This document shows positions 45,696 through 53,132 of a stretch of 64,000 nt of DNA, one piece after another (position 1 is the first letter of the stretch; each line of letters begins with the position of its first letter). This stretch comes from G964291335 sp964291335. GTDB lineage: Bacteria; Chloroflexota; Dehalococcoidia; Lucifugimonadales; UBA3495. The translations under genes were made by a program, and so were the position numbers. Location: the NCBI GenBank assembly GCA_964291335.2, contig OZ219748.1:682001-746000 (forward strand), written 5' to 3'. Under the pieces are notes generated by a model. It saw only the letters and a program-made list of their open reading frames with translations, ran no database searches and was not told where the DNA came from.

Positions 45696-48524
45696 TTACC
45701 GGTTCAGGGGGCCGGCCCACCACCGCAGTCTTCCCTGGGCCTGCCGGTAGGATTCCGGATCGGTAGTTACCCGGCGAGTGATGCCTTGCGGATCGGTCAG
45801 TTGCCAATGTTTGGGGCCGACTTCCCTGACGCGCCAGCCCGGGGGGAGCAGCTCCGGCTGCGCCAGGGGTTTTTCCAGGTCTGCCATGGTAATGCTGGAG
45901 GGGGCTGGCGCGTTGGGGGTTTCTTCCCAGTCGGTGTTAAGTTGATTCAGGTCAAATTCCTTCTCGTGTCGTTCAATCAGTTCAGCCACTTCGGCTTCGA
46001 TGTTCGCTTCATCCCGGATAATGCCCGAAATACCGGCGGCGATAATCGGCGGGTATTCCCCCACGTTGTGCTGAATGTCCCTGAAACGGCGGGCTACCGC
46101 ATCGTAGGCGTCATGTTCGGCAGTATTGGCGTAGAACAGGTTGACGATGTGCACCACCGCCCGGGTTTGCCCGATGCGGTCAACGCGTCCGGCGCGCTGT
46201 TCCAGGGTCATGGGGTTCCAGGGAATGTCGTAATTAATCACGGCGGAGCAGAATTGCAGGTTCAGGGATTCCGAGGCGGTTTCGGTACACAGCAGCAAGC
46301 CCCGGGGTTGTTCCTGAAATTGTTTCAACCGGGTTTCCCGGTCGCCTAACTCTCCGTCCTGCCCGTAAAGTTCGGCAATGTTGGCGCAGCCTTCCTGCCG
46401 CAGTTTTTCCGAGAGCCATTTCTGGGTGTCCCGGAACTGGGTAAACAGCAGAATATAACTATGTCCCTCACCCCGCAGGTCTTCGATCAGCCCGGCCAGT
46501 CTCTTTCGCTTGCTGTCTTGTCCGGTCAGCCGGTCGGCCTGGTCAGCCGCCTCCAGCAGGGCGGCGACGTCGCCGGCGTTGTTCAGGGCCGCGGCGTCCT
46601 GCTCGGTAATTTCATCCAGGTCGGCATCATCCAGCAGGGTGTTCCAGTCCTCCGAGTCTTCGGAGTCTTCAGAGACTTTGAGGCGCCGCTGGGCGGCGTT
46701 GCGCAGGGTCTGGGCGTAGGCATACGTTGAGGAACCCAGACGCTTGCGGAAAACGGTAGCGATGAAGCCCAAAGCCTGCTGGTTGATGCGGCTGAGGCCA
46801 TAGCATTGCTGAATCAGGGGCTTGATGCCTTCGTACAGCTTCCGTTCTGCTTCGGACATATCGATGACGACGTCCTCCGCCCGGCGTTCCGGCACCGGCA
46901 TGTTCAGCAGCCCGCGCTGGTGGTATTGGCGCAGGAGTTCCCGGGTATGGCGGCTCATCAGCCGCCTGGCCGGCGCGCTTTTCCGCATGGCCGTCAGGGT
47001 GGCATCAAGAACGCCGGGTTCGGCCAACTGGCGGGCAACATACTCCTCATTGTCGCTGTTCAGCACAAAGTCCTGGGGTTCCGGCGGGCCGCTCTTGCGC
47101 CAGAGGTCCCGGCAGAATTTCCACTCGGCCAGGTCGGGCTCGTCGGTTCGGTAGAACTGGCGGTATTCAGTGGCGTTCCAGCCTTTGGGTTCCAGCAGTT
47201 CCAGCAGCGCCCAAAGTTCCGCCTGGTTGAGCTGCATCGGCGTGGCGGTAAGCAGCAGCAGTTCCCCGGTTCGGGTGGCCAGCTGCTGCAACAGCTGCAG
47301 GTATTTATTGGGCTGGCGCCGGCTTTCAACGTTCACGTCCCGGAACCGGGCCCGGTGGGCTTCATCCACAATAATCAGGTCGTATTCTCCGCAGGTGGCG
47401 AGGAACTCCTCGGTGTGGCGCACCAGCCACTGGTGGCCGGCAATGGCCAGCGGCGCCTGCCAGGGAGGGCTGGCGGGGGGTTCCTGGTGTCCCCGGTAGT
47501 AAAAGCAGCCGCGGGCATCGATTATCGGCGCGTCGATGGCGAACTTCAGCAGCAATTCGCTCTGCCACTGCCTGACCGCCGCTTTAGGGGCAATGACCAG
47601 CGTCCGGCCAGCCTTTCGCTGGTTGAGCCGGGTTTTCAGGATGATGCCGGCTTGCAGGGTTTTGCCCAGCCCCACTTCATCGGCAATCAGTTTGCGGACG
47701 GGGTAGCTGAAAACGTTCTGCTGGCGGAAACGTTCCTGGTGGGGCCAGAGGGACGTTGGAATGGTGGCGGGGGTGCTGTTCGGGTCAGCAGCCAGCCGGT
47801 CATACAGGTTATCCCAGTAATCCTTTGCGGCGAGGGACGGGTCGGCGGGCGGCGCGGCCGGGGCCTGTTCAGCAAGCAATTGGCGGAAATTGGCCGGCAG
47901 GTCAATAACCTGGAGGCCAACGGCCTGGTTGTTCCACAGGGTCTCAAACTCGGCCTGGGTATTATCCAGGTATTCGACGCCGCGTTCGCTGGTGTAAACG
48001 TGGAAGGACTCCCAGTTTTTCTGCCAGCCGGCGAGGGTTTCGTTGAGGCTGCCGCTGAAGGCGACCCGGTTGCCCCAGACGTCCGCGACGATGCCGCTCT
48101 TGCTGTGGAAGATGTGGCCGGCCCGGAGGGCGATTTTCACTTCCATAATGCCCCTGGCTGCCAGCCAGTAAGCCAGCTCCAGGTGGCTGCGGCGGGTCAG
48201 GTCTTCGGCCGCGGTAGTCAGCAGCAGGTCTTCCGGCCGGGCCGTCTGCTGCAAAGCGGCTTCGGCGGACATTCGGCCGCGGTGAACCGCCTCAAGCACT
48301 TCCGGCGCGACGCTGTGGTCGCAGATGAGGCGGATGTGTCCGCCGTTGCGGATGAAGGCGGCGGCCCCGGCAGCGGCGGCCATCAACCCTTCGGCCGTGA
48401 AGGTATAGGTAGTGCGGTCATAGCGCACCGCTTCGGCCAGCAGCGGCTGGTAAAAGCCGGTCAGCAGGTCGGGGCAGTTGCTGTGGTTATAAACCGGCCG
48501 CAGGTTCAGGTCTTTAAGGGACAT
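45696..48524 (-). CDS. Second PLD-like SNF2 helicase (DrmD/RapA-like)
   Basis: A 942-residue protein with an N-terminal PLD-like domain (GHIFHSKSGIVADVWGNRVA, then FSGSLNET, about residues 140-165). An SNF2 helicase follows: Walker A IADEVGLGKTLQAG near 280, DEAHRARF near 386, and a C-terminal lobe with TETASESLNLQFC and EQRAGRVDRIGQ near 745-790. GAGGATAGCC precedes the ATG at 48524. It lies 57 bp after the DUF1156 methyltransferase on the same strand. Helicases of this kind act in DISARM-like and other modification-based defence systems; here it probably forms one system with DUF1156 and DUF499. Confidence 0.87.
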   Translation of the reverse strand: MSLKDLNLRPVYNHSNCPDLLTGFYQPLLAEAVRYDRTTYTFTAEGLMAAAAGAAAFIRNGGHIRLICDHSVAPEVLEAVHRGRMSAEAALQQTARPEDLLLTTAAEDLTRRSHLELAYWLAARGIMEVKIALRAGHIFHSKSGIVADVWGNRVAFSGSLNETLAGWQKNWESFHVYTSERGVEYLDNTQAEFETLWNNQAVGLQVIDLPANFRQLLAEQAPAAPPADPSLAAKDYWDNLYDRLAADPNSTPATIPTSLWPHQERFRQQNVFSYPVRKLIADEVGLGKTLQAGIILKTRLNQRKAGRTLVIAPKAAVRQWQSELLLKFAIDAPIIDARGCFYYRGHQEPPASPPWQAPLAIAGHQWLVRHTEEFLATCGEYDLIIVDEAHRARFRDVNVESRRQPNKYLQLLQQLATRTGELLLLTATPMQLNQAELWALLELLEPKGWNATEYRQFYRTDEPDLAEWKFCRDLWRKSGPPEPQDFVLNSDNEEYVARQLAEPGVLDATLTAMRKSAPARRLMSRHTRELLRQYHQRGLLNMPVPERRAEDVVIDMSEAERKLYEGIKPLIQQCYGLSRINQQALGFIATVFRKRLGSSTYAYAQTLRNAAQRRLKVSEDSEDSEDWNTLLDDADLDEITEQDAAALNNAGDVAALLEAADQADRLTGQDSKRKRLAGLIEDLRGEGHSYILLFTQFRDTQKWLSEKLRQEGCANIAELYGQDGELGDRETRLKQFQEQPRGLLLCTETASESLNLQFCSAVINYDIPWNPMTLEQRAGRVDRIGQTRAVVHIVNLFYANTAEHDAYDAVARRFRDIQHNVGEYPPIIAAGISGIIRDEANIEAEVAELIERHEKEFDLNQLNTDWEETPNAPAPSSITMADLEKPLAQPELLPPGWRVREVGPKHWQLTDPQGITRRVTTDPESYRQAQGRLRWWAGPLNR

Positions 48525-48581
48525 GGCTATCCTCGCCGGGCTGCGACTCCGGATATGGCAGCTGCACCCGGTAATCTGAGT

Positions 48582-51500
48582 CTATTCGCCGCCCAGGTTC
48601 TGCAACTCCTGAAATGCCAGCTGCACCCCGGCCGGCGGGGGCGCCGGTTCCTGGTAGAGGAACTGCCACAGGTTCCGCTGGGCCTGATAGTCGTCATGGC
48701 CCGGCCGGGTAGTGCGCGCCAGCGCCTCCAGGGTGGCCTTGAACCGCGGGTCATCGCGGGACAGCCCCTGCCGGGTCAGCCACTCCCCGGCGTCCCCGGT
48801 ATTGCGGCGGTCGGTCAGGGCAACGGCGGTATGGGCCGCATCCAGGCTGGATTCGGCCGGCCGGTCTTCCTCGATGTTCCGCGCCGCCAGCCGGTCCCGG
48901 GCGCTGAGCAGCTGCACCTTGTCGCCGTTGAAACGGACCATCCGCTTCAGCGCCGGGTCATTCTTCTCCAGCGGCACCCCCAGGGCGCGGGCCAGCAGGT
49001 TAGCTTCATCGAAGAGCAGGGTATCGTTTTCGGCGGCATCCTTCGCCAGAACGTAAAACCTGGTGGCGGCGTCCACCGGGTCGCTGCTCCACCGCTCGCT
49101 GATTTCCCGGGCCCGGTGGCGGCTGACCTCCCGCCGGGCCACCTGCAGGGCGTCGGTGGGGGTAACCTGGTAAGGCGCCTCCGGCCGCGCCGGGTTGGGC
49201 GTATCCCGCCGGGCGCCCCAATGCCGGCTGATAATCCGCAGCGCCGGCCCAAAGGCGCTCAAGTACAAATCAATGGGCCGCAGCGCCGCCCCGCTCAGGT
49301 TCTCCGCAATATCCTTCCGGACAGCTTCGGCAATCAACTCTTCCACCTCATGCCACGGTTCAGGCGCCAGGTTTTCGACCCGGGGCCGGCAGACCAGCAA
49401 GAGGGTGGTGCGGGCGGCGGCCTTGCCCTTGATGTGCAGGCTGGATTCGGCCTCGGTTTTGACCGGCCAGGTGCGGGTGATGGTGAAGCCGGCTTCAATC
49501 AGGGCGACGGTAAGGGCGTCCCAGGCGCTGGTGGATTTGTGGTTGAACATGACCACCATAACGCCCGCCCGCTTGATTACCCGGCGGCATTCGGCGAAGA
49601 TTTCGGCCATCTTCCGCTGGTAGTCGGCCAGGGCCAGGGCGGCGGCGGATTGAGCTTTATCGGCCCGGTTCCGGAAGCGGACCGGGCTGGCGATGGCCTC
49701 CTGCTCCTTTTCGGTGAGGTAGTGGGCAAAGTTCGCCGGGAAGACATAGCCGGCAGTCCGCTTGAGCCAGACGTAGAAGAAGTCGGACAGTTCGGCGAAG
49801 CAGACGTTCTGCTCGTAGGGCGGGTCGAAGACGATGCAGTCGACGGAGGCGTCATCCAAAGGCAGGTCGCGGGCGTCGCCCTGGATGACTTCGGACGGCC
49901 GGGCTATATTCGGCCTGACCGTTTCGGTCAGCAGCCGGCCGTCGCTATTACTGGCCTGCTTGCCATAGCCGACCATATAGATAATTTGGGACAGACATTC
50001 GTCAATATCATCCAGGGCCCACTCAAGGCCCAAGCCTCGACAGATTATCGCCATCTCGGAGTAGTTCCACTTAAACCCGAAGTCATGGGTATCAAAAATC
50101 CCGGCAACTACTTGCCGGTTGGGATGCCATCTACACAGCAGGTTATTGTTGTTAATCATCTTGTCCAAAGCAATGGCGATGTAGCCCCAGGCGGCCTGGC
50201 GGCACTCATCCAGCCGGCCGGCGGCCCGGTCCTTTTCTACGCCCTGGCGGAAGGCCTGCACGCAATGGCCGTGGGCCAGCTGCTGCCGCGGGTTGAACAT
50301 ATCGCTCCAGGCAGGCATCCCGTAGTAAATGGCGTCTTTGGTTTTGTTGCCCTCGGGCAGGGCCTCATTGGGCAGCACATCTTCGGCCTCCCATTGGGGG
50401 GACAGGCGGGCCAGTGCGGCGGCGGCGTAGGTATTGCCGGCGAAGTGGCGTTCCCCGGGTTCGGCGAAGACGCGGCAGGTGGTTTCCTTCTTCTTCTGTT
50501 TGCCGGCTTTGGTCCGGTCATACCAGCTGTCCCGGTAAACGATGCAGTAGAGGCGGTGGCCCATGCGGCCGGCCTGGGCTTCCTGTGCCAGGTACGCTTT
50601 GGGGGTGGTGCTGCCGCAGGCGGGGCAGGTGGCGATGGCCCGGGCGACGGTGCCGCTGCTGGGCGTCCGGTCGGGGTACAAAGCGGCCAGGTGGCAGGTT
50701 CGGCCGGCGGCCCGGCAGTCGGCGCAGTCGGCCCGGTGATGCACAATGCCCATCCCAATCGGGTCGGCGGCCGGGTCCAGCCGAATGCCGGTGCCTTTGT
50801 TATCCAGCCGCCAGTTGGGGCTGAGGGGAATCCGGCGTTGGCAGGACAGGCAGGCGGCCGTGCGGGCCCACAGATACGTTTGGGCGTATCTGTGGGCCCG
50901 CACGGCCCGGTGCAATTTTTTAGAACAAGTGTTTGTATTATGCTGACAGCCTTTAATGGCGCAGGCAGCCTGCGGGTGGGGGCAATCGCCGCCGGCGCAG
51001 TCGGGAGCCGGCTCTTCCGGGTAAACGCCGGTCACCAGCTCGTTTACCCGTTCCAGGTAATCCTTGCTGATTTCCCGGTAGTGGGCCAGCAGCGGGTAGC
51101 CGTACTGCTGCGGCCACTGGCAGGTGGCCCGCAGGATGTGGCCGGCCACCGGGTTAAGCTCGTTGGCAACGGTCGGCAGGCCCAGCCGCCCGGCCTCAAA
51201 GGGGATGGAGCCGCCCCCGGCGGTTACGTCCAGCACCAGCGGGGCGTCAACAGCGTCAGCCAGGTGGTCATTGAGCCATTGCCGTTCCCGGCTGGTCGGG
51301 TTATGGGTGAAGGCGCGGCGGCGGGCGCCGTAGCCCTCCTTGTCCCGTTGGCCGGATTCGGCAGCGGCGGCCAGCCGCCGGGCCGTTTCGTGAATATCAT
51401 GACTGGTTCCCAGCAGGTGATATACCGACTGGCGGGTTTGCTCAGAGTCGGCAGATTGGGGAAGCAGGGACAGCAGCACGGAAGCGCGCGAAGGGGCCAA

Positions 51501-51698
51501 CGGCCGCCGCGCCCACCAGACATGGAGCCAGTTTACCGGAGGCAAAGCAGAGGCAGCAGAGCGCTCCCGTATGGATTCGGTTGATATTTGGTTCACCGGG
51601 AACCACTTTTCGATGAGGCGGGGCTGTATCGCTGTATCCGCTTCGCCGGGGAAGTAACCCTCCGCCGGGGTTTCTGCCGCAGGTATCATCCGGTTCAT
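48582..51698 (-). CDS. DUF1156-domain DNA methyltransferase
   Basis: A 1038-residue adenine/cytosine N-methyltransferase of the DUF1156 type. The N-terminal DUF1156 segment (about 27-80) has RLIEKWFPVNQISTES and WLHVWWARRPLAPSRA. A motif I-like LDVTAGGGSIPFEAG lies near 155. A central cysteine-rich region (about 235-360) has several zinc knuckles (GGDCPHPQAAC, ATCPACGSTTP). The catalytic DPPYEQNVCFAELS lies near 620. The ATG at 51698 follows GAGG, 4 bp after the stop of the preceding gene. A 23-bp perfect inverted repeat lies inside the coding region at 50856-50907. It probably provides self-marking for the DUF499/helicase system. Confidence 0.88.
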   Translation of the reverse strand: MNRMIPAAETPAEGYFPGEADTAIQPRLIEKWFPVNQISTESIRERSAASALPPVNWLHVWWARRPLAPSRASVLLSLLPQSADSEQTRQSVYHLLGTSHDIHETARRLAAAAESGQRDKEGYGARRRAFTHNPTSRERQWLNDHLADAVDAPLVLDVTAGGGSIPFEAGRLGLPTVANELNPVAGHILRATCQWPQQYGYPLLAHYREISKDYLERVNELVTGVYPEEPAPDCAGGDCPHPQAACAIKGCQHNTNTCSKKLHRAVRAHRYAQTYLWARTAACLSCQRRIPLSPNWRLDNKGTGIRLDPAADPIGMGIVHHRADCADCRAAGRTCHLAALYPDRTPSSGTVARAIATCPACGSTTPKAYLAQEAQAGRMGHRLYCIVYRDSWYDRTKAGKQKKKETTCRVFAEPGERHFAGNTYAAAALARLSPQWEAEDVLPNEALPEGNKTKDAIYYGMPAWSDMFNPRQQLAHGHCVQAFRQGVEKDRAAGRLDECRQAAWGYIAIALDKMINNNNLLCRWHPNRQVVAGIFDTHDFGFKWNYSEMAIICRGLGLEWALDDIDECLSQIIYMVGYGKQASNSDGRLLTETVRPNIARPSEVIQGDARDLPLDDASVDCIVFDPPYEQNVCFAELSDFFYVWLKRTAGYVFPANFAHYLTEKEQEAIASPVRFRNRADKAQSAAALALADYQRKMAEIFAECRRVIKRAGVMVVMFNHKSTSAWDALTVALIEAGFTITRTWPVKTEAESSLHIKGKAAARTTLLLVCRPRVENLAPEPWHEVEELIAEAVRKDIAENLSGAALRPIDLYLSAFGPALRIISRHWGARRDTPNPARPEAPYQVTPTDALQVARREVSRHRAREISERWSSDPVDAATRFYVLAKDAAENDTLLFDEANLLARALGVPLEKNDPALKRMVRFNGDKVQLLSARDRLAARNIEEDRPAESSLDAAHTAVALTDRRNTGDAGEWLTRQGLSRDDPRFKATLEALARTTRPGHDDYQAQRNLWQFLYQEPAPPPAGVQLAFQELQNLGGE
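50856..50907. repeat. 23-bp perfect inverted repeat inside the DUF1156 gene
   Basis: Arms 50856-50878 and 50885-50907 are exact complements around the 6-nt loop TTTGGG. In the minus-strand protein they encode LHRAVRAHRYAQTYLWARTA, where YLWARTA is the conserved family sequence and RAVRAHRYA looks like its inverted copy. On the plus strand a T-run follows about 9 nt after the stem. Confidence 0.95.
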
Positions 51699-51702
51699 TT
51701 AA

Positions 51703-52284
51703 TTACCTCACAGCTTGTGAGAACATCAAATTCTTCGTAAGGCGGCCCCGTCGCAAAGCCGCCAAATACGGCAGCTTCCTCCTTCTGTTTTCCCAATGCA
51801 GCCGGCGCCCCGCTTTAAGTTCCGGTTTGACAACTTTTGTCCCTCTCCGATGCAGGTATTTCCGTTTTTTGATGCGCAGCGGCGTGCGCGTCGCTGCCTT
51901 TACCCGGAGCGGAGGCTGTTTTGTGTCTGCCGGTCGGGTTTGGCCGGGAGTATCGGTTCTTACGTAATAGTCCGTTTCCAGCAAGTCTGCCTGGTCCGTG
52001 ATGGGGGTGGACTGACGGAGCAGGGTTATCCCGTCGGCGTCCGCGCCCATTCTGGCGGTGTACCACTCGCCGGCGGGGGAAGCCCGCAGCAGGCTGCGCA
52101 GGCCGACTTGCCCGGCCTTGAACGCGGCCAGGTCTTCGCGGGTAGCCGGCGCCATGAAGTACTCGCACCCGGTTTGGCAGTCGTCGTCATGCACTGCGAT
52201 ATAACGCCGTCCGGTTTCGTCCTCAGCTTCGAAAATCAGTTCACAATCGTAGTAGAGTATCGATTCTTTGAACGCGACTTTCAT
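51703..52284 (-). CDS. Hypothetical protein of the DUF499/DUF1156 operon (DUF6575-like)
   Basis: The 193-residue product starts at ATG 52284 after AAGGTGACAG; longer frames would run through the upstream gene. The N-terminal half is a beta-rich domain (MKVAFKESILYYDCELIFEA, then GRRYIAVHDDDCQTGCEYF) that resembles small DUF6575-type proteins. The C-terminal third is very basic (RIKKRKYLHRRGTKVVKPEL, RRGRLTKN), suggesting nucleic-acid binding. Its ATG overlaps the stop of the upstream gene (ATGA) and its stop lies 4 bp before the DUF1156 gene, so it is firmly inside the operon. Confidence 0.6.
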   Translation of the reverse strand: MKVAFKESILYYDCELIFEAEDETGRRYIAVHDDDCQTGCEYFMAPATREDLAAFKAGQVGLRSLLRASPAGEWYTARMGADADGITLLRQSTPITDQADLLETDYYVRTDTPGQTRPADTKQPPLRVKAATRTPLRIKKRKYLHRRGTKVVKPELKAGRRLHWENRRRKLPYLAALRRGRLTKNLMFSQAVR

Positions 52285-52694
52285 GCTGTCACCTTGCAGT
52301 TTCCGCTCGGGTCGAATGCTTGCGACGGCCACCAGGTTTGATGCCAGTTTTTTTCAACCGGGTTCAGTTTACCGGCCCCGGCGGAAATGGTCAGTTCGCC
52401 GATAGCCTGCCACCGGGGCGTTCTGCTCCGACCTTTCCTGTTGGGGGTTCCCAGCAGCAGACTTTGCGCGGCTTCCAGCGATGCCCATAAGGACACGCCA
52501 CTCTGTTCACAGGGTGTCCTGGGGATTTCCGGGTTCGGCGCTCCGTGATTCTTCACATAGGAATCAAAGTCGCCTTGCTCGGGGGTTGTGGTTTTCAATA
52601 GTCGATACCGCACCGTCCGCTCTGCTATGTCCTGCGCGCCGGGCGGAGGGCAATTCGGCGGCAAGGTCTCGCGGTATTGCAATCTGCGCTCCAT
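52281..52694 (-). CDS. Small operon protein, unrecognised
   Basis: A 137-residue product starting at ATG 52694, which shares one base with the TGA of the preceding gene (TGATG). It opens MERRLQYRETLPPNCPPPGA, followed by RTVRYRLLKTTTPEQGDFDS and HGAPNPEIPRTPCEQSGVSL. The C-terminus (WQAIGELTISAGAGKLNP) is beta-like. I do not recognise a family. Position and coupling imply an accessory role in the methyltransferase/ATPase system, in the slot where related loci carry small DUF proteins. Confidence 0.55.
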   Translation of the reverse strand: MERRLQYRETLPPNCPPPGAQDIAERTVRYRLLKTTTPEQGDFDSYVKNHGAPNPEIPRTPCEQSGVSLWASLEAAQSLLLGTPNRKGRSRTPRWQAIGELTISAGAGKLNPVEKNWHQTWWPSQAFDPSGNCKVTA

Positions 52695-53131
52695 CACCCA
52701 TACATCAAGGTCAAGGCGTCCAGCACCCGGCGGGGGCGGTTGCGGTTCTTGTGGCAGGCGTACCACCAGCTGCTTTCGCAGGGGTGGAAATCGGCGATGG
52801 CCCGGGCCAGCCGTTCCGCTTTATCGGCTCTTTCCGTTCCGCTTACCGCATCCAGCAGCAACCTTACCTGGACGGCGGTTTCCTCGGTAATGGGGTGATA
52901 CTGGCGTCCCGCTGCTTCCTGGGGACGCAGCCGCCGGCCCTGGTGGTTCCACAGGATGGTGGAAATGTGCGCCACACAGCGATTATACAGCGTTCCGGTG
53001 GCGTATTGCAGGCGGCGTCCGTTGCGGCGGGACGATTTGCCGGCCAGGGTAACCGACAGCCGCCGGTTGCCCCTGGAATCGTGGTCCAGCAGCAGGCCGT
53101 AGTCCCTGGGGGTTTCGCGCAGCAGGGTCAT
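52694..53131 (-). CDS. Small operon protein, unrecognised (possibly DUF7680-like)
   Basis: A 145-residue product whose ATG at 53131 lies one base after the DUF499 stop. It is basic: GNRRLSVTLAGKSSRRNGRR near residue 21, and a C-terminal segment SSWWYACHKNRNRPRRVLDA near residue 119. That last pattern (tryptophans, then N-x-x-R-R-V-L) resembles small proteins seen next to DUF499-type ATPases, but I cannot name the family with certainty. Tight coupling on both sides argues that it is a structural or regulatory partner of the ATPase. Confidence 0.55.
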   Translation of the reverse strand: MTLLRETPRDYGLLLDHDSRGNRRLSVTLAGKSSRRNGRRLQYATGTLYNRCVAHISTILWNHQGRRLRPQEAAGRQYHPITEETAVQVRLLLDAVSGTERADKAERLARAIADFHPCESSWWYACHKNRNRPRRVLDALTLMYG

Positions 53132-53132
53132 T

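Noticed and set aside
50908..50935. Rho-independent terminator on the plus strand after the 23-bp hairpin
   Set aside because: The T-run starts about 9 nt after the stem and no plus-strand gene precedes it; the hairpin lies inside a minus-strand coding region.
46806..51584. Plus-strand open frame of 1592 codons
   Set aside because: A GC-rich antisense shadow of the PLD-helicase and DUF1156 genes, which have clear motifs on the minus strand.
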